Below are positions 6,168 through 12,218 of a stretch of DNA of 12,218 nt, in pieces. Numbering within the stretch: the first letter of the stretch is position 1; each line of letters starts with the position of its first letter. Position numbers and translations under genes: made by a program. Source of the stretch: Citricoccus sp. WCRC_4 (GTDB lineage Bacteria > Actinomycetota > Actinomycetes > Actinomycetales > Micrococcaceae). The DNA lies in contig JAPFFX010000146.1 of assembly GCA_026645375.1 (NCBI GenBank), positions 1 to 12,218 on the forward strand, read 5' to 3'. Under the pieces are notes generated by a model. That model was given only the letters and a program-made list of their open reading frames with translations. It was not told the DNA's origin and searched no databases.

Positions 6168-6790
6168 GGCGCGGGGTGGAATCGCTGCTGGGCCTTCTCC
6201 AGGCCCGACTCCACCAGCTCCACCACGGCGTCGGCCGCCCGGTCCACGTGCAGCGGCAGCAGCTCGCGCTCGGCCGCGGAGAACGGACGCAGCACGTAGT
6301 CCGCGGCCGGCTGGCGCCCGGGAGGCCGGCCGATGCCGACGCGCACCCGGGGGTAGTCCCGGGTTCCGAGCACCTGGGAGATGGACTTCAGTCCGTTGTG
6401 CCCGCCCTCACCGCCACCGGTCTTGAGCCGCAGGGTGTCGAAGGGGATGTCCAGCTCGTCGTGCACCACGATCAGGTGCTGGGGCCGGATCGAGTAGAAC
6501 CGCGCCAGGGCGCCCACCGGGCGCCCTGACACGTTCATGTAACTGGCCGGCTTGGCCAGGATGAGCTTGTGGCCGCCCGGACGCACGTGCGCGGTCCCGA
6601 CGGCGGCGCCGGCCTTGTGCGCGGTCAGGCCGGTGCCGAAGCGCCCGGCCAGCTCGTCCACGACCATCTGGCCGACGTTGTGCCGGGTGCGGGCGTAGTC
6701 GGGCCCGGGGTTGCCGAGCCCGACCACGAGCCACGTCGCCGGCGCACTGCCGGAACCGGCCGCCGCCGGCGACGTACCCTGCACGGTCAT
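6158..6790 (-). CDS. pth: Peptidyl-tRNA hydrolase
   Basis: Pth releases peptides from prematurely dropped peptidyl-tRNA and so recycles tRNA; it is cytosolic and essential in most bacteria. The 210 residues fit the family (about 190-200) plus a short Ala/Ser/Gly N-terminal extension of about 18 residues. Motifs are LVVGLGNPGPDYARTRHNVG (21-40) with Asn27 and catalytic His37; KPASYMNVSG (80-89); VVHDELDIPF (108-117) with Asp111; and KTGGGEGGHNGLKSI (123-137) with Asn132. These correspond to the known active-site Asn, His, Asp and Asn. The ATG lies 8 nt after the rplY stop, with GAGGG just before it overlapping the end of rplY, so the two genes are co-transcribed and probably coupled. The rplY-pth pair is conserved in actinobacteria. 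Confidence 0.97.
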   Translation of the reverse strand: MTVQGTSPAAAGSGSAPATWLVVGLGNPGPDYARTRHNVGQMVVDELAGRFGTGLTAHKAGAAVGTAHVRPGGHKLILAKPASYMNVSGRPVGALARFYSIRPQHLIVVHDELDIPFDTLRLKTGGGEGGHNGLKSISQVLGTRDYPRVRVGIGRPPGRQPAADYVLRPFSAAERELLPLHVDRAADAVVELVESGLEKAQQRFHPAPGR

Positions 6791-6798
6791 CTGCTGGA

Positions 6799-7410
6799 TC
6801 AGCCCTCGGCCGGGGTCTCGGAGGCGGCCTCAGCCGACTCCGCGCCCTCGGCGGTCTCGCCCAGGTCCTGGACAGTGGGCTCGGAGATGGTGGCGATGAC
6901 GTAGTCGTCCTCCAGCTCCAGGGTGGTGCCGGCCGGCAGCTGGATGTCGCGGCCGTAGACGTGCTCGCCCGCGGCGCGGCCCTGGATGTCGATGGTGACG
7001 TTGTCCGGCAGGTGGGTGGCCTCGGCCAGCACCGGCACGGTGGCCTCCTCGAGGTTGAACACGGTGGACGGGGCGGCCTCGCCCTCGACGTGCACGGGCA
7101 CGTCCACGACGACCTTCTCGCCCTTGCGCACCACGAGCAGGTCGAGGTGATCGACGGTCTGCTTGATGAAGTTGCGCTGGATGTCCTTCGGCAGCACGAG
7201 GTGCTCCTGGCCGTCGTGCACCAGCGTCAGCAGCGCGTTCGGGTTGCGGACGGCCAGCGTGGTCTCCTGGGCCGGCATCAGGATGTGGACCGGGTCGCCG
7301 CCGTGGCCGTAGACGACGGCCGGGATCTGGCCGGCGCGGCGGGCCTGGCGCGCGGCGCCCTTGCCGAAGTCCTCACGCAGGGTGACCTGGATCTTGATCA
7401 TGTCGCTCAT
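6799..7410 (-). CDS. rplY: 50S ribosomal protein L25 / general stress protein Ctc
   Basis: L25 binds 5S rRNA in the large ribosomal subunit; the long two-domain form is called Ctc or TL5. The 203-residue protein has the N-terminal 5S-binding domain at about 4-93, with REDFGKGAARQARRAGQIPAVVYG (12-35) as the recognisable start. The C-terminal beta-rich TL5 domain spans about 100-180. An acidic Glu/Ala tail follows at 182-203, which is typical of actinobacterial Ctc. The start at MSDMIKI is supported by a consensus AGGAGG (7417-7422) six bases upstream. A start at the second Met (residue 4) would be too distant. It is the first gene of the rplY-pth unit and is divergent from the moxR operon. 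Strong ribosome binding agrees with a highly expressed ribosomal protein. Confidence 0.97.
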   Translation of the reverse strand: MSDMIKIQVTLREDFGKGAARQARRAGQIPAVVYGHGGDPVHILMPAQETTLAVRNPNALLTLVHDGQEHLVLPKDIQRNFIKQTVDHLDLLVVRKGEKVVVDVPVHVEGEAAPSTVFNLEEATVPVLAEATHLPDNVTIDIQGRAAGEHVYGRDIQLPAGTTLELEDDYVIATISEPTVQDLGETAEGAESAEAASETPAEG

Positions 7411-7416
7411 GGTTTT

Positions 7417-7422
7417 CCTCCT
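7417..7422 (-). promoter_or_regulatory. rplY ribosome binding site AGGAGG
   Basis: A perfect Shine-Dalgarno hexamer lies six bases before the rplY ATG on the minus strand. It is the strongest site in the window and decides the start codon. Confidence 0.85.
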
Positions 7423-7598
7423 GTACTCGCTCTCCGCGCCACCGTCGGTGGAACGGGCCTTCCAGGCAGGACTTCGCCGCGGTCCTCACGCGGACAGGCC
7501 GGGAGTCCGTGCTGGACCCGCCGGGACCACTGTCCTGGAGGTGCGGCGGCCTCGTCGATCACGGAGCGGGACGCTCCCTCGCCTGGGCAACGCGGACC

Positions 7599-7623
7599 AT
7601 CCTACCAGTGGTGCCAGTAGGCT
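7599..7623. promoter_or_regulatory. Back-to-back -10-like hexamers for rplY and moxR
   Basis: On the minus strand TAGGAT (7599-7604) and on the plus strand TAGGCT (7618-7623) point outward with 13 nt between them. They form an imperfect palindrome with arms CCTAC and GTAGG. No clear -35 is visible for either. If real, the two polymerases would exclude each other. This would give an rplY leader of about 180 nt and a moxR leader of about 47 nt. Confidence 0.3.
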
Positions 7624-7666
7624 GGCGGAACGACGGCCCGGCCGTGGTGTCCGCACCCCTATCCCC

Positions 7667-7672
7667 AGGAGG
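7667..7672 (+). promoter_or_regulatory. moxR ribosome binding site AGGAGG
   Basis: A consensus AGGAGG lies four bases before the GTG at 7677. It selects this start over the upstream in-frame GTG at 7509, which has no such site and would add 56 unconserved residues. Confidence 0.75.
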
Positions 7673-7676
7673 ACCC

Positions 7677-8663
7677 GTGGAGAACCCGCAGCAGGACTGG
7701 GAGGCCGGCGGTGAGCGGCTGACGGCCACCACCGCTGCCATGCTCTCGGCGATGGACTCCGTGGTGGACGGCAAGCACCGGGCGGTCCGGACCGCCGTCC
7801 TGGTCCTGCTGGCCGGCGGCCACCTGCTGGTGGAGGACGTCCCCGGCGTGGGCAAGACCCTGCTGGCCAAGGCCCTGGCACGGACCGTGGGCGGCACCGT
7901 GAACCGCATCCAGTTCACTCCGGACCTGCTGCCCTCGGACGTCACGGGGGTCTCGGTGTTCAACCAGGACCGGCACACCTTCGAGTTCCGGGCCGGTGCG
8001 GTGTTCGCCAACGTCGTGATCGGGGACGAGATCAACCGGGCCTCCGCCAAGACCCAGTCCGCCCTGCTGGAGTGCATGGAGGAACACCAGGTCACCGTGG
8101 ACGGCACCACCCACCGGCTGGACGAGCCGTTCATGGTGGTGGCCACCCAGAACCCGATCGAGTCCGAGGGCACCTATCCCCTGCCGGAGGCGCAGCGGGA
8201 CCGCTTCATGGCCCGGATCACCATGGGCTATCCGGACGAGGACGCGGAACTGCAGATGCTGCGCACCCACCACGGTCCGCTGCCCTCGGCCGCTCCCGTA
8301 AACCGGCTTACCCCCGTGACGACCACCCACGAGGTGCTGCAGATGATCGAGGCCGTCTCCCGGGTCCACGTCTCCGAGCCCGTGGCCCGGTACGTGGTGG
8401 CCCTGGGCCGGGCCAGCCGCCAGCACGCGGACGTGCTGGTGGGAGCCAGTCCCCGGTCCCTGCTGCAGCTCACCCGGGCGGCGAAGGCCGAGGCCGCGCT
8501 GAACGGCCGGTCCTACGTGACGCCCCAGGACGTGACCGACGTCGTGGGCGTGGTGTTCCCGCACCGGTTGATGCTGCGGCGCCGGTCCACGCACGACGCG
8601 ACCGAGGCCGAGGCGGTCACCGCCCGCATCCTGCACTCCGTGGCCGTCCCGGCCGGCGTCTGA
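7677..8663 (+). CDS. MoxR family AAA+ ATPase
   Basis: This is an AAA+ ATPase thought to act as a chaperone that remodels or activates partner proteins, usually encoded beside DUF58 or von Willebrand domain proteins. The 328 residues match the family. After a helical lead (1-48) come Walker A DVPGVGKTLLAKAL (54-67), the MoxR core IQFTPDLLPSDVTG (78-91), Walker B VVIGDEINRA (113-122, Asp117 and Glu118), sensor 1 ATQNPIE (156-162), the arginine-finger region PEAQRDRF (170-177) and sensor 2 GASPRSL (256-262). All ATPase residues are intact. The GTG start follows a consensus AGGAGG. DUF58 begins 14 nt after the stop and the transglutaminase overlaps DUF58, so the three form one operon. The physiological substrate of this cassette is not settled; envelope function is inferred from the transglutaminase partner. 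Confidence 0.95.
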   Translation: MENPQQDWEAGGERLTATTAAMLSAMDSVVDGKHRAVRTAVLVLLAGGHLLVEDVPGVGKTLLAKALARTVGGTVNRIQFTPDLLPSDVTGVSVFNQDRHTFEFRAGAVFANVVIGDEINRASAKTQSALLECMEEHQVTVDGTTHRLDEPFMVVATQNPIESEGTYPLPEAQRDRFMARITMGYPDEDAELQMLRTHHGPLPSAAPVNRLTPVTTTHEVLQMIEAVSRVHVSEPVARYVVALGRASRQHADVLVGASPRSLLQLTRAAKAEAALNGRSYVTPQDVTDVVGVVFPHRLMLRRRSTHDATEAEAVTARILHSVAVPAGV

Positions 8664-8677
8664 GACCGGGTGGGACG

Positions 8678-9793
8678 ATGGGCACCGGTCCGCTGAAGCC
8701 GACGACGCGGGGGCTGGCCGTCGGCGTGGCCGCCGCGGTGCTGGTGCTCGGCGGACTGGTCCTGGGACGGCGGGAGGCCGTCGCGATCGGGCTGTTCCTG
8801 GCCGCGCTCCTGGCGGCCTCGCTGGCCGCGCTGGCCGTGCACGCGCACCTGGCCCGCCGCACCCGGCTGGTGCGCACGGTGTCCCCTCAGGACCTCGTGG
8901 CCGGGAGCGACGTGCGGGTGACGTTCTCGGGCGTGGTGCCCGGCCTCAGGGACGGGCTGCCCGGCCGCGCCCCGGTCCCGGTGCCGGCCGGCGGTTACCG
9001 GTGGACGGCCCCACGGCGGGGGGTGTATGACATCGGCCCGGCGTTGACGCACCTGTGCGGCCCGTTCGGCCTGTGGACCGGGAGCGCACCGGTGACGGCG
9101 ACGAGCCGGGTGCGGGTGCTGCCGCAGCCGCTGGACGACGAGGCGCTGGACGGGGTCCTGCGCGCCGGGACCGGGGAGCACGACGCGGCCGACCTGCTCG
9201 GCAGCGAGGCGGCCCCGGATGACCTGCTGGTGCGGGACCACCGGGACGGTGATGCCCTGACGCGGGTGCACTGGGGCGCCACCGCCCGCACCGGACGGCT
9301 CATGGTGCGCCAGGAGGAGTGGGCCCACGACCCGTGGACCGTGGTGGTCCTGGACTGCCGGGCGGTCTCCTTCGCCACCGGCCGGCACCGGGTGGACGGC
9401 GGGGCGGGCCGGGCCTGGACGACGTCCCCGCCGTTCGAACGGGCGGTCAGCCTGGCCGCGGCGGTCATCGAGCGGCTGCACTCGTCCGGCCACCAGGTGC
9501 TGCTGGTGGACCAGGACGGGAACCGGCTGGAGCCGGAGCTGGCCGCCGCCGTGCTCGAACCGGCCCTCAGGGAGGCGGCCTGGCCCTCCGCCCTGCCGCC
9601 CCAGGCCACCACCGTCATCGCCCTGCTCGGCACCGCCGCCGGCCAGGACGTGCCGGTCATGGTCACCCTGCCCCGCACCCTGCACCGCGTGGCCCTGCTG
9701 TTCGGGGCCGGCGAGGCCGGGCCGGCCGCGCTGGCCGGGCCCGCCGCCGCGCTCGAGCAGGACGGCTGGCTGGTGGCGGAGGTCCGTCCATGA
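8678..9793 (+). CDS. DUF58 domain-containing membrane protein
   Basis: This is a 371-residue protein of the DUF58 family, the regular partner of MoxR ATPases; its biochemical role is unknown. Two hydrophobic segments at about 12-30 and 35-55 anchor it in the membrane, and the rest is predicted cytoplasmic. Residues 62-150 form a beta-rich region (RTVSPQDLVAGSDVRVTF; GVYDIGPALTHLCGPFGLW) typical of the family. The DUF58 hallmark is VRDHRDGDALTRVHW (185-199), followed by ATARTGRLMVRQEE. The C-terminal half resembles a von Willebrand A-like fold (TVVVLDCRA, 221-229; VLLVDQDG, 274-281). The ATG was chosen because hydrophobic sequence follows at once and it lies 14 nt after moxR; its ribosome site (GTGGGA) is weak. 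Its TGA overlaps the next ATG by 4 nt, so translation is probably coupled. Confidence 0.9.
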   Translation: MGTGPLKPTTRGLAVGVAAAVLVLGGLVLGRREAVAIGLFLAALLAASLAALAVHAHLARRTRLVRTVSPQDLVAGSDVRVTFSGVVPGLRDGLPGRAPVPVPAGGYRWTAPRRGVYDIGPALTHLCGPFGLWTGSAPVTATSRVRVLPQPLDDEALDGVLRAGTGEHDAADLLGSEAAPDDLLVRDHRDGDALTRVHWGATARTGRLMVRQEEWAHDPWTVVVLDCRAVSFATGRHRVDGGAGRAWTTSPPFERAVSLAAAVIERLHSSGHQVLLVDQDGNRLEPELAAAVLEPALREAAWPSALPPQATTVIALLGTAAGQDVPVMVTLPRTLHRVALLFGAGEAGPAALAGPAAALEQDGWLVAEVRP

Positions 9794-12218
9794 CCGGCGT
9801 CCTGTCCCGGGCCGGGGCCGCCTGGCTGCTGGCCGCGCTCACCGGCGCCATGGTGGTCGCCGCGGCGCTGTCCCTGGGCGCCGTGTTCGATGCCCCGCCC
9901 TCGGCGTGGCTCCTGCCCGCGTCCGTGCCGGCCGTCCTGGGACTGGCCGGGGCCGCCACCGTCCGTTCCCTCGGAGGCCGGATGCTCCGCCCCCTGGTGG
10001 TGGGGCTCGCGGTCGCGGCCGGCGCCTGGTGCCTGCAGTGGTGGCCCGAGACGCTCCTGGCGGGACTGCTGCCCCACCAGGAGACGGCGGAGGCGATCGC
10101 CGCCTCGGCCGAGGAACTGCGCGAGATCATCTGGACGGACACCATCCCGGTGACGCCCACGGACCCGGTGCTGGCCGCCGTCGGGGCGGTCCTGGGACTG
10201 ACCGCCCTGGTGGCCGACGCGGTCGCCGTCGGCCTGCGCTCCCCCGCGATCGCCGGGATCCCGCCGCTGGCCCTCATCGGGGGTGCGGCCGTGATCACGG
10301 CCGGGGTCACCCCGTGGCCGGCGCTGGCCATCACCGCCGGGGCCTGGCTGGCCCTGCTGGCGGTGGGCCATGATTCCGTGCTGTCCCTCGTCCACCAGGC
10401 GTCCTTCCCCGGGACCCGCCCGGAGTCCGAGGGGCCGGCCGGCAGCGCCTCCTGGCCGGCCGGCACGGTGGCGGCCGGCGCGGCGGCCGTGGCCGCCCTG
10501 ATGGCGGGAGCCACCCAGCTGCCCTTCCTGGCCACCGGGCTGGCCCCCGAGGGGCAGCGCTTCGTGCTCGGCCAGGGGGCGGGCCCGGTGAACCCGGCCG
10601 CCGATCTCGGTCGCGAGCTGCGCAGCTCCACCGGGTACGCCGGGATCAGCTACGAGACCGAGGACGGCCGGGGCCTCTACCTGCGCACCGCCGTGGTGGA
10701 CGATGTCCAGGCCTCACCCTGGGAGGCCGTGCCGCCCCAGTACACGGGACCTCCCACGACGACGGGCTTCGACCCCGCCGGCGCGCGGCTGGCCGGCGGT
10801 TCGGACCGGCTTCAGGCGCAGGCCGCCGCGGGCGGGGACGGCCCCTGGTCGGTGGTGAGCCTGTCCCTGGACGACTGGGCCGGGAACTGGGCTCCCCTGC
10901 CGGACCAGGTCTGGCTCGTGGACCAGGTCGTGGGCGACTGGGGCTGGCAGGTGGAACCGTCCACCTCCGTCGCCTACCGCCGGGAGTCGACGCCCGTGGA
11001 ACTCGACTACCGGGCCGCCGTCGTCCCCGTGCGGATGGGCCTCGAGGAGCTGGCCTCGCTGACCCGCCCGGGCGCCCCGCAGGGCGTCTACAACCGCTGG
11101 GGCGCCGGGCCCGAGCTGGAGGGCTCGGAGGTCGAGGCCCTGGCCCGGGAGGTCACCGCCGGCCTGGCCAACCCCGTGGAGCAGGCCGCCGCCATCCAGG
11201 CGCACCTGACCTCCGACCGTTTCACCTACTCCGAGACCGCCCCCCTGGAGCGGGGCTACGACGGCTCCGGCCTCCAGATGACCGAGCAATTCCTCGACGC
11301 CGGCGCCGGGTACTGCATCCACTACGCCTCCGCGATGACGATGATGGCCCAGTCCGTGGGCATCCCCGCCCGCATCGTGGTGGGCTACGCGCCCGTCGCG
11401 GCCACCCCGGGCACCGGGACGGAGCACCGGGTGACCTCCGACCGGGCGCACTCCTGGCCGGAGCTGTACCTCAACGGCGTCGGCTGGGTCCCCTTCGAGC
11501 CCACCCCGGGGGTGGGACGGACCCCCGGTTACACGCAGGCCCAGGGGTCCGGTGCCCCGACGCCCGAGGCCGACCCCAGGCTGCCGGGAACGGCCGCGTC
11601 GCCGAACGCGCCCGTCCCGGCGTCCGGATCCGGCGGGGAGGGCGCGGGCCCCGCGGGGCGGGACGGGACCGCCCGCGTCGACCGGACGATCGGCTCGACC
11701 GTGCTGGGACTGGCGCTGGCAGCAGTCCTGGCCGTACTGGCGGTGCTGCCCCGGTGGCTCCGTGCCCGACGGCGGCGCCGGCGGCTGGGCGCCAGTGCCG
11801 GGCAGGCGCGGCGACCGGTCCCCGGGGCCACGGGGGGCACGGACCAGGCGGCCGACGCGCGGCGGATGCGCCGGGGGGTCCGGGACGCGTGGCAGGAACT
11901 GGAGGACACCGCGACGGACCTGGGCCTGGGGCGCCGGGCGTACGAACCCGAACCGGCGTTCGCGCACCGGCTGGTGGCCGGGAGCGCCCGGGGCGGGGTC
12001 CGGCCGGACGACAGGAGCGCGGCCACGGCCACCACCACCGTGGCGGCCATCGACAGGGAGGCCGAGGCGATCATCGACGCCATCTCCTGGGCCCGCTACG
12101 CCCCGGACCCATCGCCCGCCCCCGCGACGGTGGCCGGGACCGTGGGGCGGGTCCGGACGCTCATCGCCGACCTGGAACAGGCCGCGGACCCGGCCGTCCG
12201 GCGCCGGGCCCGGTGGCT
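9790..12218 (+). CDS. Transglutaminase-like membrane protein, TgpA type (3' end cut by window edge)
   Basis: This is a large membrane protein with an extracytoplasmic transglutaminase-like (papain-fold) domain. 809 residues are visible with no stop. The N-terminal half has about seven hydrophobic segments (about 8-32, 40-59, 66-85, 127-149, 152-173, 175-193, 226-248), matching the DUF3488 (TgpA N-terminal) region. The soluble domain carries the core GAGYCIHYASAM (505-516) with nucleophile Cys509, AHSWPELYLNGVGWVPF (553-569) with His554, and Glu570 in EPTPG where many relatives have Asp. A Pro/Gly-rich linker precedes a last membrane segment (636-653), an Arg-rich stop-transfer patch and a cytoplasmic DUF4129-like tail. 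The ATG overlaps the DUF58 stop (ATGA). The family includes the essential P. aeruginosa TgpA; the natural substrate is unknown. Hydrolase or transferase activity at the envelope is inferred. Confidence 0.92.
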   Translation, partial: MTGVLSRAGAAWLLAALTGAMVVAAALSLGAVFDAPPSAWLLPASVPAVLGLAGAATVRSLGGRMLRPLVVGLAVAAGAWCLQWWPETLLAGLLPHQETAEAIAASAEELREIIWTDTIPVTPTDPVLAAVGAVLGLTALVADAVAVGLRSPAIAGIPPLALIGGAAVITAGVTPWPALAITAGAWLALLAVGHDSVLSLVHQASFPGTRPESEGPAGSASWPAGTVAAGAAAVAALMAGATQLPFLATGLAPEGQRFVLGQGAGPVNPAADLGRELRSSTGYAGISYETEDGRGLYLRTAVVDDVQASPWEAVPPQYTGPPTTTGFDPAGARLAGGSDRLQAQAAAGGDGPWSVVSLSLDDWAGNWAPLPDQVWLVDQVVGDWGWQVEPSTSVAYRRESTPVELDYRAAVVPVRMGLEELASLTRPGAPQGVYNRWGAGPELEGSEVEALAREVTAGLANPVEQAAAIQAHLTSDRFTYSETAPLERGYDGSGLQMTEQFLDAGAGYCIHYASAMTMMAQSVGIPARIVVGYAPVAATPGTGTEHRVTSDRAHSWPELYLNGVGWVPFEPTPGVGRTPGYTQAQGSGAPTPEADPRLPGTAASPNAPVPASGSGGEGAGPAGRDGTARVDRTIGSTVLGLALAAVLAVLAVLPRWLRARRRRRRLGASAGQARRPVPGATGGTDQAADARRMRRGVRDAWQELEDTATDLGLGRRAYEPEPAFAHRLVAGSARGGVRPDDRSAATATTTVAAIDREAEAIIDAISWARYAPDPSPAPATVAGTVGRVRTLIADLEQAADPAVRRRARW

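Larger units (their letters stand above)
7411..7676. other. Divergent rplY/moxR intergenic region
   Basis: This is 266 nt without a supported gene. It holds the rplY ribosome binding site, small hairpins (CCACC/GGTGG at 7439-7451; GGAGCG/CGCTCC at 7563-7577), two overlapping outward -10-like hexamers and the moxR ribosome binding site at 7667-7672. The plus-strand reading frame that enters moxR is open here but has no conserved sequence. Confidence 0.6.

Noticed and set aside
7509..7676. Upstream GTG start extending moxR by 56 residues
   Set aside because: The extension is Pro/Gly/Arg-rich and unconserved in appearance, and the GTG at 7677 has a consensus AGGAGG before it.
8072..8677. Upstream extension of the DUF58 frame into moxR
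   Set aside because: The frame stays open within moxR, but conserved sequence starts only at the ATG at 8678, 14 nt after the moxR stop.
8513..9685. 390-codon minus-strand frame opposite DUF58
   Set aside because: Antisense shadow with Gly/Arg/His/Gln-rich sequence; the plus strand has a complete DUF58 protein in an operon.

Overview
The window is very GC-rich (about 70% by eye) and densely coding. Gene content, protein signatures and the local order tatD-rpf-rsmA-ispE-ABC-F point to an actinobacterium. The Rpf resuscitation factor, and a style similar to Micrococcus, Kocuria, Citricoccus and Arthrobacter, suggest Micrococcales, probably Micrococcaceae. The genus cannot be fixed from this sequence. 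No mobile element, CRISPR array, rRNA or tRNA is visible.

Left block, minus strand, read right to left: tatD (DNase), an RpfB-like cell-wall factor, rsmA (16S rRNA dimethyltransferase), ispE (isoprenoid kinase, 4-nt overlap with rsmA) and a Uup-type ABC-F ATPase that runs off the left edge. A perfect 13-bp hairpin separates rpf from rsmA. An AT-rich 170-nt region before rpf holds the clearest regulatory signal in the window: a good promoter with an 11-nt-period GATAAC direct repeat that resembles an MtrA box.

Middle block: a low-molecular-weight protein-tyrosine phosphatase on the plus strand is divergent from tatD. Both genes have a -10-like hexamer six bases before the ATG, which suggests two leaderless transcripts. 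The phosphatase converges on pth (peptidyl-tRNA hydrolase), which follows rplY (ribosomal protein L25/Ctc) on the minus strand. A small hairpin lies at the convergence point.

Right block, plus strand: a moxR AAA+ ATPase, a DUF58 protein and a large membrane transglutaminase (TgpA-like, truncated by the window end) form a tight operon divergent from rplY. This is a known recurring cassette of unclear function, probably acting at the cell envelope.

Overall this is mostly conserved housekeeping sequence. I do not see a convincing undescribed multi-gene system. The points worth a second look are regulatory (the rpf promoter, the leaderless divergent pair, the hairpin before rsmA, the rplY/moxR intergenic region) and a possible break in the usual gene order.
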